A stretch of DNA of 23,408 nt, taken from Alphaproteobacteria bacterium. Lineage in GTDB: Bacteria > Pseudomonadota > Alphaproteobacteria > Sphingomonadales > Sphingomonadaceae. A program made the position numbers and the translations under genes. The stretch covers positions 1 to 23,408 of the forward strand of contig JAQGLD010000193.1 of the NCBI GenBank assembly GCA_028293055.1, given 5' to 3'. The notes under the pieces are model-generated. The model worked only from the letters and a program-made list of their open reading frames with translations. It was not told where the DNA came from and did no database searches. Positions 14,410-21,305 of this stretch are shown piece after piece (the stretch's first letter is position 1; every line of letters starts with the position of its first letter).

Positions 14410-16015
14410 GCCCGCAACTTCAGCCGCGCCCCGCCCTGCCGAGCCGCGGCTCACCAGCGGAGAGCGGGTCCGCATATTTGCGGTGGTCGGATTCATCGCC
14501 TTTCTGACCGCGTTCCACGCTCCGCTCGACCTGCCGATCAAGGACCTGTTCCATGAAGGCGAATATCTCGCGCCGCGTCTGTTGATCGTCGGCGCGATGA
14601 AGCCGCTGCTGATCCACGGCCAGATCAACTATCTGCCGGCTCAGCTTGCTGCTTCGATGTGCGGCCCCGACCATATCGTAATCTGCACGCGCGCAACCAA
14701 TTCGATCCTGGCCGTCGCCGCCACCCTCCTGCTGTTTGCCTGCGCCTTCGCGACGGCCCGATCGCGCGAGGCACTCCTGTTCGTAGGGCTCGCGGTCTCC
14801 GGCTTCCTGCTGACGATCGACGGCCGGTTGTTCAGCACGGTCGGGATGCATCAGGGCAGTCCCTCGGTTCGCGACGTCGCCTTGCTCGCGATCCTCTGGT
14901 GCCTGATGTCGGTGCCGGGACGCAGGAGGGCCGTGGCCGATCTGCTGGGCGGCGCTGCCGGACTGATCGCCGGCCTGTCGTGCTTCTGGGCCTATAATCG
15001 GGGGCTGATCGGAGTGGCGATCATCCCCCTCTATTGCGTGGCTTCGCTCATCGCCGGGCGTGGCGCGCGGCACGCCCTGTTCCCGCTTCTCGGACTTGGC
15101 GTCGGCCTCGTCGGCGCGGTCGCCCTCGAGCCGGACATGGCGCGGCAGCATATCGCGAACATCGTCTATTGGGCTCGGCATGGCGACATCTGGCGGTACG
15201 ACGCATCGCTCGACCGGATCACGACCAACATCCCTTTCTATCTGATCCTGCTGTCGCTCATCGCGGTCGCGTTGCGACGGGCTTGGCGCCTGTGGCGCGC
15301 CAAAGAGGGTCGCGAAGAGCTGCCTATCCTTCTCGTGCTGATCGCGACCGTGGCGATGGTCGCGCAGCAATCGTCCAATCGCGACGACACCACCCACCTG
15401 ATGTGGGTCGTCCCCTGGGCGCTCCTCCTGATCCTGAAGCTGGTCGAGAGCGTCTACACATGGCCCGAATCCGGCGACGGATGGGCGCGAATCGCGAGTC
15501 GCCATTCGCTACTCGGCGGCAGTCTGGCGGGCCTCCTCCTGCTCGATTTCTTCGGCACGGTCAGCTACACCAAGCCGATGCTGGCATCGTCGTTTCGCAA
15601 CCTCGGCCTGTTCGTGGTCGGGCTGCCGAGCGATTCCGATCTTATGCCGCCGAGTCTCGCCCAGATCGTCCATGCGCTGCGCGGCAGCGGGCAATCCTGC
15701 ACCTATGTCTTCAACAATGGCGGGGCGATCTATCATCTGGCCGGGCAGCGGCCCTGCTCGTCGATCATCTATCCGGTCTACGCCTCCCCGGACTCGCAGG
15801 CACGCGTCATCGCCGACCTCGCCAAAGCGCGACCCGTTCTCGTCGTCGGCCTTTCCGAGGAGAATTTCTCGCACATCGACGACCGGACACTGGCGATGCG
15901 CACGCCTTTGATCGCAGCCTGGATGGAGCGCCATTATCCGATTGTCGCGCGGTTCGACGGCACCGAGCTACGCGGTATCGTGCCGCCTGTGGCTCGGGTG
16001 GCGGCCGCCCGCTAA
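14396..16015 (+). CDS. Polytopic membrane protein, possible GT-C-type glycosyltransferase
   Basis: This 539-residue protein starts inside the end of the glycosyltransferase gene (14-base overlap). It has roughly ten hydrophobic segments, beginning at about 27-45 and 105-123, and a C-terminal soluble part after about residue 420. HEGEYL (53-58), in the loop after the first membrane segment, is an acidic loop motif comparable in position to the catalytic acids of GT-C enzymes. The size and topology resemble ArnT/PMT-type transferases that use polyprenyl-phosphate sugars on the periplasmic side. No specific family could be recognised, so this is inference from topology and from being the last gene of a locus with lipid-carrier glycosyltransferases. 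A flippase or polymerase role is the main alternative. The TAA stop sits in the loop of a small hairpin. Confidence 0.8.
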   Translation: MTPIEPATSAAPRPAEPRLTSGERVRIFAVVGFIAFLTAFHAPLDLPIKDLFHEGEYLAPRLLIVGAMKPLLIHGQINYLPAQLAASMCGPDHIVICTRATNSILAVAATLLLFACAFATARSREALLFVGLAVSGFLLTIDGRLFSTVGMHQGSPSVRDVALLAILWCLMSVPGRRRAVADLLGGAAGLIAGLSCFWAYNRGLIGVAIIPLYCVASLIAGRGARHALFPLLGLGVGLVGAVALEPDMARQHIANIVYWARHGDIWRYDASLDRITTNIPFYLILLSLIAVALRRAWRLWRAKEGREELPILLVLIATVAMVAQQSSNRDDTTHLMWVVPWALLLILKLVESVYTWPESGDGWARIASRHSLLGGSLAGLLLLDFFGTVSYTKPMLASSFRNLGLFVVGLPSDSDLMPPSLAQIVHALRGSGQSCTYVFNNGGAIYHLAGQRPCSSIIYPVYASPDSQARVIADLAKARPVLVVGLSEENFSHIDDRTLAMRTPLIAAWMERHYPIVARFDGTELRGIVPPVARVAAAR

Positions 16016-16021
16016 GCGGGC
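16007..16021 (+). terminator. Hairpin spanning the stop codon at the convergent junction
   Basis: GCCCGC (16007-16012) and GCGGGC (16016-16021) form a perfect 6-base stem whose 3-base loop is the TAA stop of the membrane protein gene. It lies 4 bases before the end of the convergent pgl gene (16026), so it could end transcription in both directions. No T-run follows, so intrinsic termination is uncertain. Confidence 0.4.
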
Positions 16022-16025
16022 CGTC

Positions 16026-16724
16026 CTAACCTTCGGGGCACCAGAAGATGTCGACCGGAACCTCGACTCCGGCGAGCAGGCGGCCGATCGGCGCCGAGGA
16101 AAGCGGACCTTCCTTGAGCGCCTGCTCCAGCATCTGCCGTTTCTCCGCGCCGGTAACGACGATCATCAGCGCGCGCGCCGTGGTGAGCGCCGAAGCGGTG
16201 AGGGTCAGGCGATCGCCGTCGGGCGCACGCACCGCGACCGCCCTGCGCTCGCGCGGTGCGTTGAGCACCCGCTCGAGCTCGGGGCCGTTGAACAAGCCTG
16301 CGGTGCCGCCACTATCGTTGACTCCGAGGCAGACCAGGTCGAGCGGCCAGCGCAGCAAGGCCAGCCGGGCATCGGCAAGACGGGCCGCCTCGGCCGGATT
16401 GTCGAGCGCCGATTCGTCGACCAGCGACAATATCTCCGCGCCGAGGCCGCCAAAGCGGCCCTCGAGCCTGCGATAGTTGCTGGTGGTATCCTCGAGCGGA
16501 GCGAGCCGGTCGGCGGTCGGCACCACCCACACCTTGGACCAATCGATATCCTTCGACTTGGCGAGCGCCGAAAAGACCGCGTCGAGACCGTCCTCGCCGG
16601 GCAGCGCGAGCCGCGCGTCCTTGTGGGCCTCGACTGCGCTCTCGACGACGAAGCCGATATCGCCTGCGACCTGCTCGGCCATCAAAGCGGCGGAGTCGAA
16701 CTCCCACCATTCAATCTCGTCCAT
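16026..16724 (-). CDS. pgl: 6-phosphogluconolactonase homologue with eroded active site
   Basis: The likely start is the ATG at 16724, preceded by AGGGAGA, giving 232 residues; a longer frame to 16859 would add 45 residues of unlikely sequence. The length and order of motifs match Pgl/DevB, the second enzyme of the oxidative pentose phosphate and Entner-Doudoroff routes. Conserved parts include PTADRLAP (69-76, with Asp72 and Arg73), SNYRRL (82-87) and the segment VCLGVNDSGGTAGLF (131-145). That last segment normally reads close to LGMGEDGHTASLF; here the catalytic His is Gly140 (codon 16305-16307). The SGGSTP phosphate loop is replaced by LPGEDG (41-46). The protein may therefore be inactive, changed in function, or a diverged paralogue of a true Pgl elsewhere. 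The stop is TAG. The gene is divergent from the DUF3008 gene. Confidence 0.8.
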   Translation of the reverse strand: MDEIEWWEFDSAALMAEQVAGDIGFVVESAVEAHKDARLALPGEDGLDAVFSALAKSKDIDWSKVWVVPTADRLAPLEDTTSNYRRLEGRFGGLGAEILSLVDESALDNPAEAARLADARLALLRWPLDLVCLGVNDSGGTAGLFNGPELERVLNAPRERRAVAVRAPDGDRLTLTASALTTARALMIVVTGAEKRQMLEQALKEGPLSSAPIGRLLAGVEVPVDIFWCPEG

Positions 16725-16754
16725 CGGTGCGAATCTCCCTGCTGCGCCGGTCAA

Positions 16755-16781
16755 GGAACCGGGCGCGGCAGCGCGGGTTCC
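16755..16781. promoter_or_regulatory. GGAACC/GGTTCC palindrome, possible EcfG-type promoter
   Basis: GGAACC (16755-16760) and GGTTCC (16776-16781) form a perfect inverted repeat, with GCGC/GCGC inside extending the stem around a GGCA loop. It lies between the divergent pgl and DUF3008 genes. Read rightwards it gives GGAAC, 16 bases, GGTT, close to the alphaproteobacterial general-stress sigma factor EcfG consensus (GGAAC, 16-17 bases, CGTT) with one mismatch. A transcript starting there would have a leader of about 28 bases before the DUF3008 ATG. Because the element is symmetric, the same match exists leftwards, so it may equally be an operator or simply a hairpin. Confidence 0.35.
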
Positions 16782-16813
16782 AAGGCAAGGCGCCCCGTTA
16801 GAGGAGACAGTGC

Positions 16814-16996
16814 ATGCCTGCCAAATCGAAAGCGCAGCAAAAGGCCGCCGGAGCGGCACTATCCGCTAAGCGCGGCGACACGCCAAAGAGCAAGCTCAAA
16901 GGCGCGTCGAAGCAGATGGTGGAATCGATGAGCGAAAAGCAGCTCGAAGAATTCGCCTCGACCAAGCGCAAGGGCAAACCGGAGCATGTGAGCTGA
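16814..16996 (+). CDS. Small basic DUF3008-family protein
   Basis: This 60-residue, Lys- and Ala-rich protein begins MPAKSKAQQKAAGAALSAKR and ends TKRKGKPEHVS, which matches the DUF3008 family (function unknown, common in alphaproteobacteria). It has no signal peptide or membrane segment and is strongly basic, which would suit nucleic-acid binding or an intrinsically disordered protein. GAGGAG at 16801-16806 is a strong ribosome site 7 bases before the ATG. An upstream inverted repeat resembling a stress-sigma promoter may control it. The family has no established function that can be assigned here. Confidence 0.87.
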   Translation: MPAKSKAQQKAAGAALSAKRGDTPKSKLKGASKQMVESMSEKQLEEFASTKRKGKPEHVS

Positions 16997-17136
16997 GAGT
17001 CGGGGTTGATCGGCATCATGGCGGCGGACGGCAAAGGCGCAAGGGCGCCGAAAGCCAGTCGTTCGAGCCGGATGACGAGACCCAGAACCTCTGCTAAGCC
17101 CCTGACTTCGTGGTTCAATGATGGGGTCCAGGGGTA

Positions 17137-19104
17137 ATGCGTCACTCTTTTCTCGGCGCCGCGGCAGCCGGCTGCTGGCTTGCGTCGGCGGCACTCGCAG
17201 CGCCGACGCCGACCGTCCAGCAACAGTTCGAGACCGCCACGGCGGCGCTCGATTCGGGCCGGTGGGCCGACGCGATCACCGCCTATGAGGCACTCGAGCG
17301 AAGCATCAGGAATCCTCGCACCCTCGCGGTCATTCGGGTTCGCAAGGGTCGCGCTTTGGCAGGGCTCGGGCGAATCGACGAGGCAGCTTCGGCCTTCCGA
17401 CTCGGGCTCAGCGATCTTCCGACCAACGATCCGTCGCTGATCGAGGATCGCTATCTCGCTTTGGTCACGGTCGGCGAGATCGCGCAGCACGATCTCGATT
17501 ATGGCCAGGCGCTGGAAAGTTTCCGCGCCGCCAAGCCGCTGATGACCGGAATGCTCGAACGCTCGCGGGCTTCGAAGGGACTGATCCTGACCGGCATGTT
17601 CTACGACGCCCCGGCCGCGCTCGCCGAAGCCGATGCTTCCCTCGCCGCGATCGCGGCGGAAAAGCTCCCGGACAAGCGGATCGAGGCGATGTTCCGCAAT
17701 CTGCGCGGCCGCGTCCTCCTCAATCTCGGCCGCCCCGACGAAGCCAAGAAAGAGCTGTTCCGAGCGATCACATTGCTTGGCGGCCTCACCTCCAAAGTCG
17801 ACGCTGCCGATCTCGCCGCCCGTTCGGACCTCTCCATCGCCGCCCTCCGCAGCGGCGACGAGGAAACCGCACGCCAATATCTTGCCTGGACCGGCGCTGG
17901 CCAGTTCGCCAACGCCTTCCCTTCTGGGGCCGAAATGACCCCGCCTCCCTGCGGCGAGGACCTGACTCCGGACGATGTCGCGGTGGTCGAATTCTCGATC
18001 CGCGACGACGGCTCGGTCGGCACCGCGCAGCCGATCTTCGCGTCGCGCCAGGGACCGAGCGCCCTCGCCTTTGCGCGCGCAGTCCAGGCCTGGTCGTGGA
18101 AACCGGAGGCGCTGGCCAAGATTGGGTCGCTATTTCGTGCGATGACCCGCGTGGAGATGCGCTGTACGACCTCCACCGAGCGGCCTTCGGTGCTGGCCCT
18201 GCTTCGCAATCACGTCGACGATTGGCTGGCCGCGCGCGGTTTCCCGGCCGAAGACAGCGCCGCTCGTTCCGACGCGAGGAGGCTGCAGCCCCTCAAGACG
18301 GAGCTCGCCCGGCGCGAGACGGCCTCAGGCCCGGACTCGCTCGCGCTGGTCCCCGTCCTCGCCAATCTCGCAGTCAACGCGATCGTTCCGCGCAAGGACG
18401 GCCTCGCCTATCTTGCGCGCGCGGAAGCGATCGCGCGGCGCGAGAAGGCGCCGGCCGCGGCTATCGCCTGGTTCCGAATCGCGCAGCTCGGTGAAGAGAG
18501 AGGCTGGGAGCGAGGCGCCCGCGACCGCTATCTGGCGAGCCTCCAGGAACTGGCCGCCAAGCCGGAAATCGCCGCCGATTCCACGGCGGCTGGCGGTGTG
18601 CGGCTCGAGATTGCCGAGACGCTCTACCGGGCCAAGCGGAATAACGAGGCGATGGCCGAACTTCGGTCCCTGGCCTCGACTCCGGGGCTAGGCGAGCACG
18701 ATGCGCTGCGCGCGGCAGCGCTCGTCAGGCTCGCCTCGCTGGAGCTCGCCGCCGGCGACGACAAGGCGGCCCGTGCGACCTTCGCGCGGTCCGGCCTCAC
18801 CGCCGATCAGTGTTCGCTGGTCGACACCCCACCACGCCGCAAATCGGGCAGCTTCAGCGATTCCGACTTTCCGATGGATGCAGAGCGCTGGGGCTTCGAG
18901 GGCTGGGTGAGGACCGAGTGGGACGTGAGCGCGACCGGCGCACCGGTAAATGTCCGCACGACAGTCGCCTACCCGCCCTTCGTGTTCAGTGCTTCCGCCG
19001 TGCGTGGCTTCGACCGCCTGCGTTACGAGCCCACATTCCGCCCAGGCGGCGGCCTCGCTTGCGGTGGAATGTCGAGCCGGGTCAACTTCAGAAGGGGAAC
19101 TTGA
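17137..19104 (+). CDS. Exported TPR protein with two TonB-C-like segments
   Basis: This 655-residue protein starts with a signal peptide (hydrophobic 4-20, likely cleavage after ALA near residue 21), so it should be periplasmic or outer-membrane associated. TPR-like helical pairs occupy about 27-130 and 185-250 (for example SGRWADAITAYEAL and LGRPDEAKKELFRAI), and again about 530-590. Between them, about 280-345, and at the very end, about 588-655, are two segments resembling the TonB C-terminal fold. The end segment has the pattern EGWVRTEWDVSATG, then AYPPFVF, then a closing Tyr-Glu-Pro (RYEPTF). A transmembrane anchor like that of TonB is absent. CAGGGG (17129-17134), two bases before the start, is the probable ribosome site and can pair with CCCCTG (17099-17104). 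The function is unknown; a role in envelope protein interaction is inferred. Confidence 0.78.
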   Translation: MRHSFLGAAAAGCWLASAALAAPTPTVQQQFETATAALDSGRWADAITAYEALERSIRNPRTLAVIRVRKGRALAGLGRIDEAASAFRLGLSDLPTNDPSLIEDRYLALVTVGEIAQHDLDYGQALESFRAAKPLMTGMLERSRASKGLILTGMFYDAPAALAEADASLAAIAAEKLPDKRIEAMFRNLRGRVLLNLGRPDEAKKELFRAITLLGGLTSKVDAADLAARSDLSIAALRSGDEETARQYLAWTGAGQFANAFPSGAEMTPPPCGEDLTPDDVAVVEFSIRDDGSVGTAQPIFASRQGPSALAFARAVQAWSWKPEALAKIGSLFRAMTRVEMRCTTSTERPSVLALLRNHVDDWLAARGFPAEDSAARSDARRLQPLKTELARRETASGPDSLALVPVLANLAVNAIVPRKDGLAYLARAEAIARREKAPAAAIAWFRIAQLGEERGWERGARDRYLASLQELAAKPEIAADSTAAGGVRLEIAETLYRAKRNNEAMAELRSLASTPGLGEHDALRAAALVRLASLELAAGDDKAARATFARSGLTADQCSLVDTPPRRKSGSFSDSDFPMDAERWGFEGWVRTEWDVSATGAPVNVRTTVAYPPFVFSASAVRGFDRLRYEPTFRPGGGLACGGMSSRVNFRRGT

Positions 19105-19140
19105 CGCCGGGTCTCGCAGACAGGCGATGAGCAGTCGACC

Positions 19141-19872
19141 CTAACTCGCGAAGCTCTTGACCAGCGAGCCCGCGACGAGTGCCCAGCCGTCGACCAGCAC
19201 GAAGAAGATGATCTTCATCGGCAGCGAGATGGACGGCGGCGGCAGCATCATCATGCCCATCGCCATCAGCACCGCCGACACCGCGAGGTCGATGATCAGG
19301 AAGGGCAACAGCAGCAGGAATCCGATCTCGAACGCGCGGCGCAGCTCAGAGATCATGAAGGCCGGCATCAGGGTGGTGATCGGCAGGTCGGCGCGGGTCG
19401 CGGGCTTCTTGGTCGACAGATCGACGAACAGTTTGAGATCGTCCTCGCGCACCTGCTTCAGCATGAAGATCCGGAACGGCTCCGAGGTCCGCTGGAACGC
19501 CTGCTGCTCGTTGATGCGGCCCTGGGTGAAGGGCTGGACACCGTTCTGCCACGCTGCCTCGAGCGTCGGAGACATCACGAAGAAGGACAGGAACAAGGCC
19601 AGGCTGATGATCACCGGGTTCGGCGGGACTCCTTGCGCTCCGATCCCGGTACGCAGCAAAGAAAGCGCGACGACGATTCGGGTGAAGCTTGTCACTGTCA
19701 TCAATATGCCCGGCGCGAGGCTGAGCACGGTGAGCATGAGGACCAGCTGGATCGCCCGCCCGGAGACGCTATTGCCTCCGCCCAGGCCACCGAGATTGAT
19801 CGTTGCGGCCTCAGCGGCAGCGGGCAGCACGAACAAGGCGACGAGCGCCGCGATACGAAGCAGCTTGCGCAT
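19141..19872 (-). CDS. fliP: Flagellar type III export gate protein FliP
   Basis: FliP is part of the FliP5-FliQ4-FliR1 export gate of the flagellar secretion system in the inner membrane. The start is taken as the ATG at 19872, which overlaps the fliO stop as TGATG and gives 243 residues; a TTG one codon earlier is also open. The protein begins with a cleavable-type signal peptide (MRKLLRIAALVALFVLPAAAEA), as is normal for FliP. Family landmarks are SFTRIVVALSLLR (near 62), GVPPNPVIISLALFLSFFVM, and the membrane segments around AFEIGFLLLLPFLIIDLAVS and MKIIFFVLVDGW. The length matches the usual about 245. The stop is TAG, and it converges with the TPR gene across a 36-base gap with no clear terminator. 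Confidence 0.95.
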   Translation of the reverse strand: MRKLLRIAALVALFVLPAAAEAATINLGGLGGGNSVSGRAIQLVLMLTVLSLAPGILMTVTSFTRIVVALSLLRTGIGAQGVPPNPVIISLALFLSFFVMSPTLEAAWQNGVQPFTQGRINEQQAFQRTSEPFRIFMLKQVREDDLKLFVDLSTKKPATRADLPITTLMPAFMISELRRAFEIGFLLLLPFLIIDLAVSAVLMAMGMMMLPPPSISLPMKIIFFVLVDGWALVAGSLVKSFAS

Positions 19873-20543
19873 CAATTCCGCTCCGTTTCGTCTTGCCTGG
19901 GACGGCGGACCGTCTGACGCGGCTTGCGGACGCGCTTGACCGGAGCTTCGAGCTCGACTTTCTCAGCTTCGCTGTCGAGCTCCAGTTGCGGCTCGAGCGC
20001 CAAGCCTCGCGCTTCGGCTTGCTCGGCAAATTCCGATTGTGGCGGGCCGCTGCGTTCGCCACGCTTACGCGCCCTGGCCACCTGCTGGCGGGCGCCTTCG
20101 ACCAGAGTCAGGCCTCTTTCGCGCGCGCCCTGCTTGACCTCGTCGAGCCTCTCCACGGCCTTGTCGACCATGGCCCTGAACTCGGCCCGGCTGCGCGCAG
20201 CCGCCTCCGCCGCGGCCGCCGCGGCCGCTTCGGCGGCCCGGGACCGCGCCGTGGATGCGTCTGCGTCGATCGAATCCTGGAGGATATTGCTCTCGATCAC
20301 CAGATTGCCTTCGGGGCCGAGCAGCAACAAATGCTCGCGCCCGTCACGGCGGACCAGGGCGATCGACCTGCGGCTGTCCATCGACAGGCGCTCGACCAAC
20401 TCTAGCCGGCGGCCATGGCCGCCCGCTCCCACCGCGCCAGGCAGCCTGATCTGGAACCGGCGTACGATCCACAGCGCGCCGACCAGCAGGCCGAGCACGA
20501 CGCCGAGCGCGCCGAGCATGCGCAGGAGCGGCAATATGTCCAT
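19872..20543 (-). CDS. fliO: Flagellar assembly protein FliO with long charged C-terminal extension
   Basis: FliO helps assemble the FliP ring of the export gate. This 223-residue protein has one N-terminal membrane helix (about 5-28) followed by a compact FliO domain to about residue 92 (RLELVERLSMDSRRSIALVR, HLLLLGPEGNLVIES). The family is normally about 90-150 residues; here about 130 extra residues follow. They begin with an alanine-rich run (AAEAAAAAAAEAAARSR) and continue as a charged, probably helical or coiled-coil stretch that ends in Arg/Lys-rich sequence. The start ATG shares a base with the fliN stop and its stop shares a base with the fliP start, so all three are translationally coupled. 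The extension's role is unknown. Confidence 0.85.
   Translation of the reverse strand: MDILPLLRMLGALGVVLGLLVGALWIVRRFQIRLPGAVGAGGHGRRLELVERLSMDSRRSIALVRRDGREHLLLLGPEGNLVIESNILQDSIDADASTARSRAAEAAAAAAAEAAARSRAEFRAMVDKAVERLDEVKQGARERGLTLVEGARQQVARARKRGERSGPPQSEFAEQAEARGLALEPQLELDSEAEKVELEAPVKRVRKPRQTVRRPRQDETERN
20211..20228. repeat. Tandem 9-base direct repeat inside fliO
   Basis: CGCGGCCGC occurs twice head to tail (20211-20219 and 20220-20228), with partial copies on both sides. The unit is three codons long, so gain or loss of a copy would change the alanine run of FliO without shifting frame. It contains two NotI-type GCGGCCGC sequences. Confidence 0.75.
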
Positions 20544-20776
20544 CAGCGCGCCTTGGAGACGACGCGGCTGATCTCGAGCGACATGCGGTCGCCGTCGACC
20601 TGGATCTGTCCTTCTGCGACCAGCTCGTCGTTGACGAACACCAGGGTCGGATCCTCATAGCCGCAGTCGAGCGGAATTGTCGCTCCGCGGCTCATCTTCA
20701 GAATTTGGCGGATCGGCAATTGGGCCGAGCCGAGCACGATCGAAACATCGATCTTGATACCATCTACAACGGACAT
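20543..20776 (-). CDS. fliN: Flagellar motor switch protein FliN
   Basis: This 77-residue protein consists almost entirely of a SpoA (FliN/SpaO C-terminal) domain: VDVSIVLGSAQLPIRQILKM-type N-terminal strand and helix, then LVFVNDELVAEGQI near residues 45-58 and an ISRV-type end. FliN forms the base of the C-ring with FliM and FliG and affects both export and switching. It is short compared with enterobacterial FliN (about 137 residues), but short versions without the N-terminal extension are common. GGGAGGA lies before the ATG at 20776. It is the first gene of the leftward fliN-fliO-fliP operon. The fliM gene is not adjacent in this window. Confidence 0.9.
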   Translation of the reverse strand: MSVVDGIKIDVSIVLGSAQLPIRQILKMSRGATIPLDCGYEDPTLVFVNDELVAEGQIQVDGDRMSLEISRVVSKAR

Positions 20777-20886
20777 CTCAGTCCTCCCTCACGATTGGTT
20801 TATAGGAAAGTTTTTCCGCCCTCCCGCCGGCACTAGGCAAAAAATGCCTATAAGAAACGAGGCGGCCGTTCCGCCGGGAGTTGAAC
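20777..20886. promoter_or_regulatory. Divergent flagellar promoter region with two inverted repeats
   Basis: These 110 bases lie between fliN (minus) and flgC (plus) and must hold the promoters of both operons. TAGGCA (20834-20839) and TGCCTA (20845-20850) form a perfect 6-base inverted repeat around five A residues, and GGAAA/TTTCC (20805-20817) forms a second small one. TATAGGAAA (20801-20809) and TATAAGAAA (20849-20857) are similar direct copies on the plus strand. The repeats are candidate operator or promoter elements, but no exact sigma-54 (GG N10 GC with flanking consensus) or sigma-28 match could be fixed. The flgC ribosome site GGGAG is at 20876-20880. Confidence 0.45.
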
Positions 20887-21294
20887 ATGGATCTCAAGGC
20901 TTCGGTACAGGTGTCGGCTTCCGGCCTGCGGGCGCAGTCGCTGCGCATGCGGATCATCGCGGAGAATCTCGCCAACGCGGATTCGGTCGCGTCGACCCCG
21001 GGAGGCACTCCCTATCGTCGCAAGGTCGTCACCTTCGAGCCCACGCTGGACCGCGAGAGTGGCGGCACCGGCGTCAAGGCGACGTCCGTGGTCAACGACA
21101 AGAGCCCTTTCAACCGGGTCTATCAGCCGGGCAATCCGGCTGCCGACGGACAGGGCTATGTCCAGATGCCGAACGTAAACGGCCTCGTCGAAGCGGCCGA
21201 CATGAAGGCCGCGCAACGCGCCTATGAAGCCAATCTCAATGCTATCGAGGCCGCCCGCGGGATGACCGCTCGCACCCTCGACCTTCTGAAATAG
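20887..21294 (+). CDS. flgC: Flagellar basal-body rod protein FlgC
   Basis: The ATG at 20887, 6 bases after GGGAG, gives 135 residues; a TTG two codons earlier is open but less likely. FlgC is one of the proximal rod subunits, exported through the flagellar system without a cleaved signal. The N-terminus VSASGLRAQSLRMRIIAENLANADS (about 8-32) is the classic rod/hook start with the LANA motif, and the C-terminal half includes YVQMPNVNGLVEAADMKAAQRAYEAN and ends in the conserved helix. The stop is TAG. flgB, which normally precedes flgC, is not upstream here. The gene begins the rightward operon flgC-fliE-fliQ-fliR-flhB. Confidence 0.95.
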   Translation: MDLKASVQVSASGLRAQSLRMRIIAENLANADSVASTPGGTPYRRKVVTFEPTLDRESGGTGVKATSVVNDKSPFNRVYQPGNPAADGQGYVQMPNVNGLVEAADMKAAQRAYEANLNAIEAARGMTARTLDLLK

Positions 21295-21305
21295 GAATTA
21301 TCAAA

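Noticed and set aside
16725..16859. Longer start for the Pgl homologue
   Set aside because: The extra 45 residues are unlike the family and would overlap the DUF3008 gene and its promoter region; the ATG at 16724 has a good ribosome site.
20861..20874. Possible sigma-54 promoter (GG, 10 bases, GC) before flgC
   Set aside because: The flanking bases do not match TGGCAC and TTGC, and the site would overlap the flgC ribosome site.
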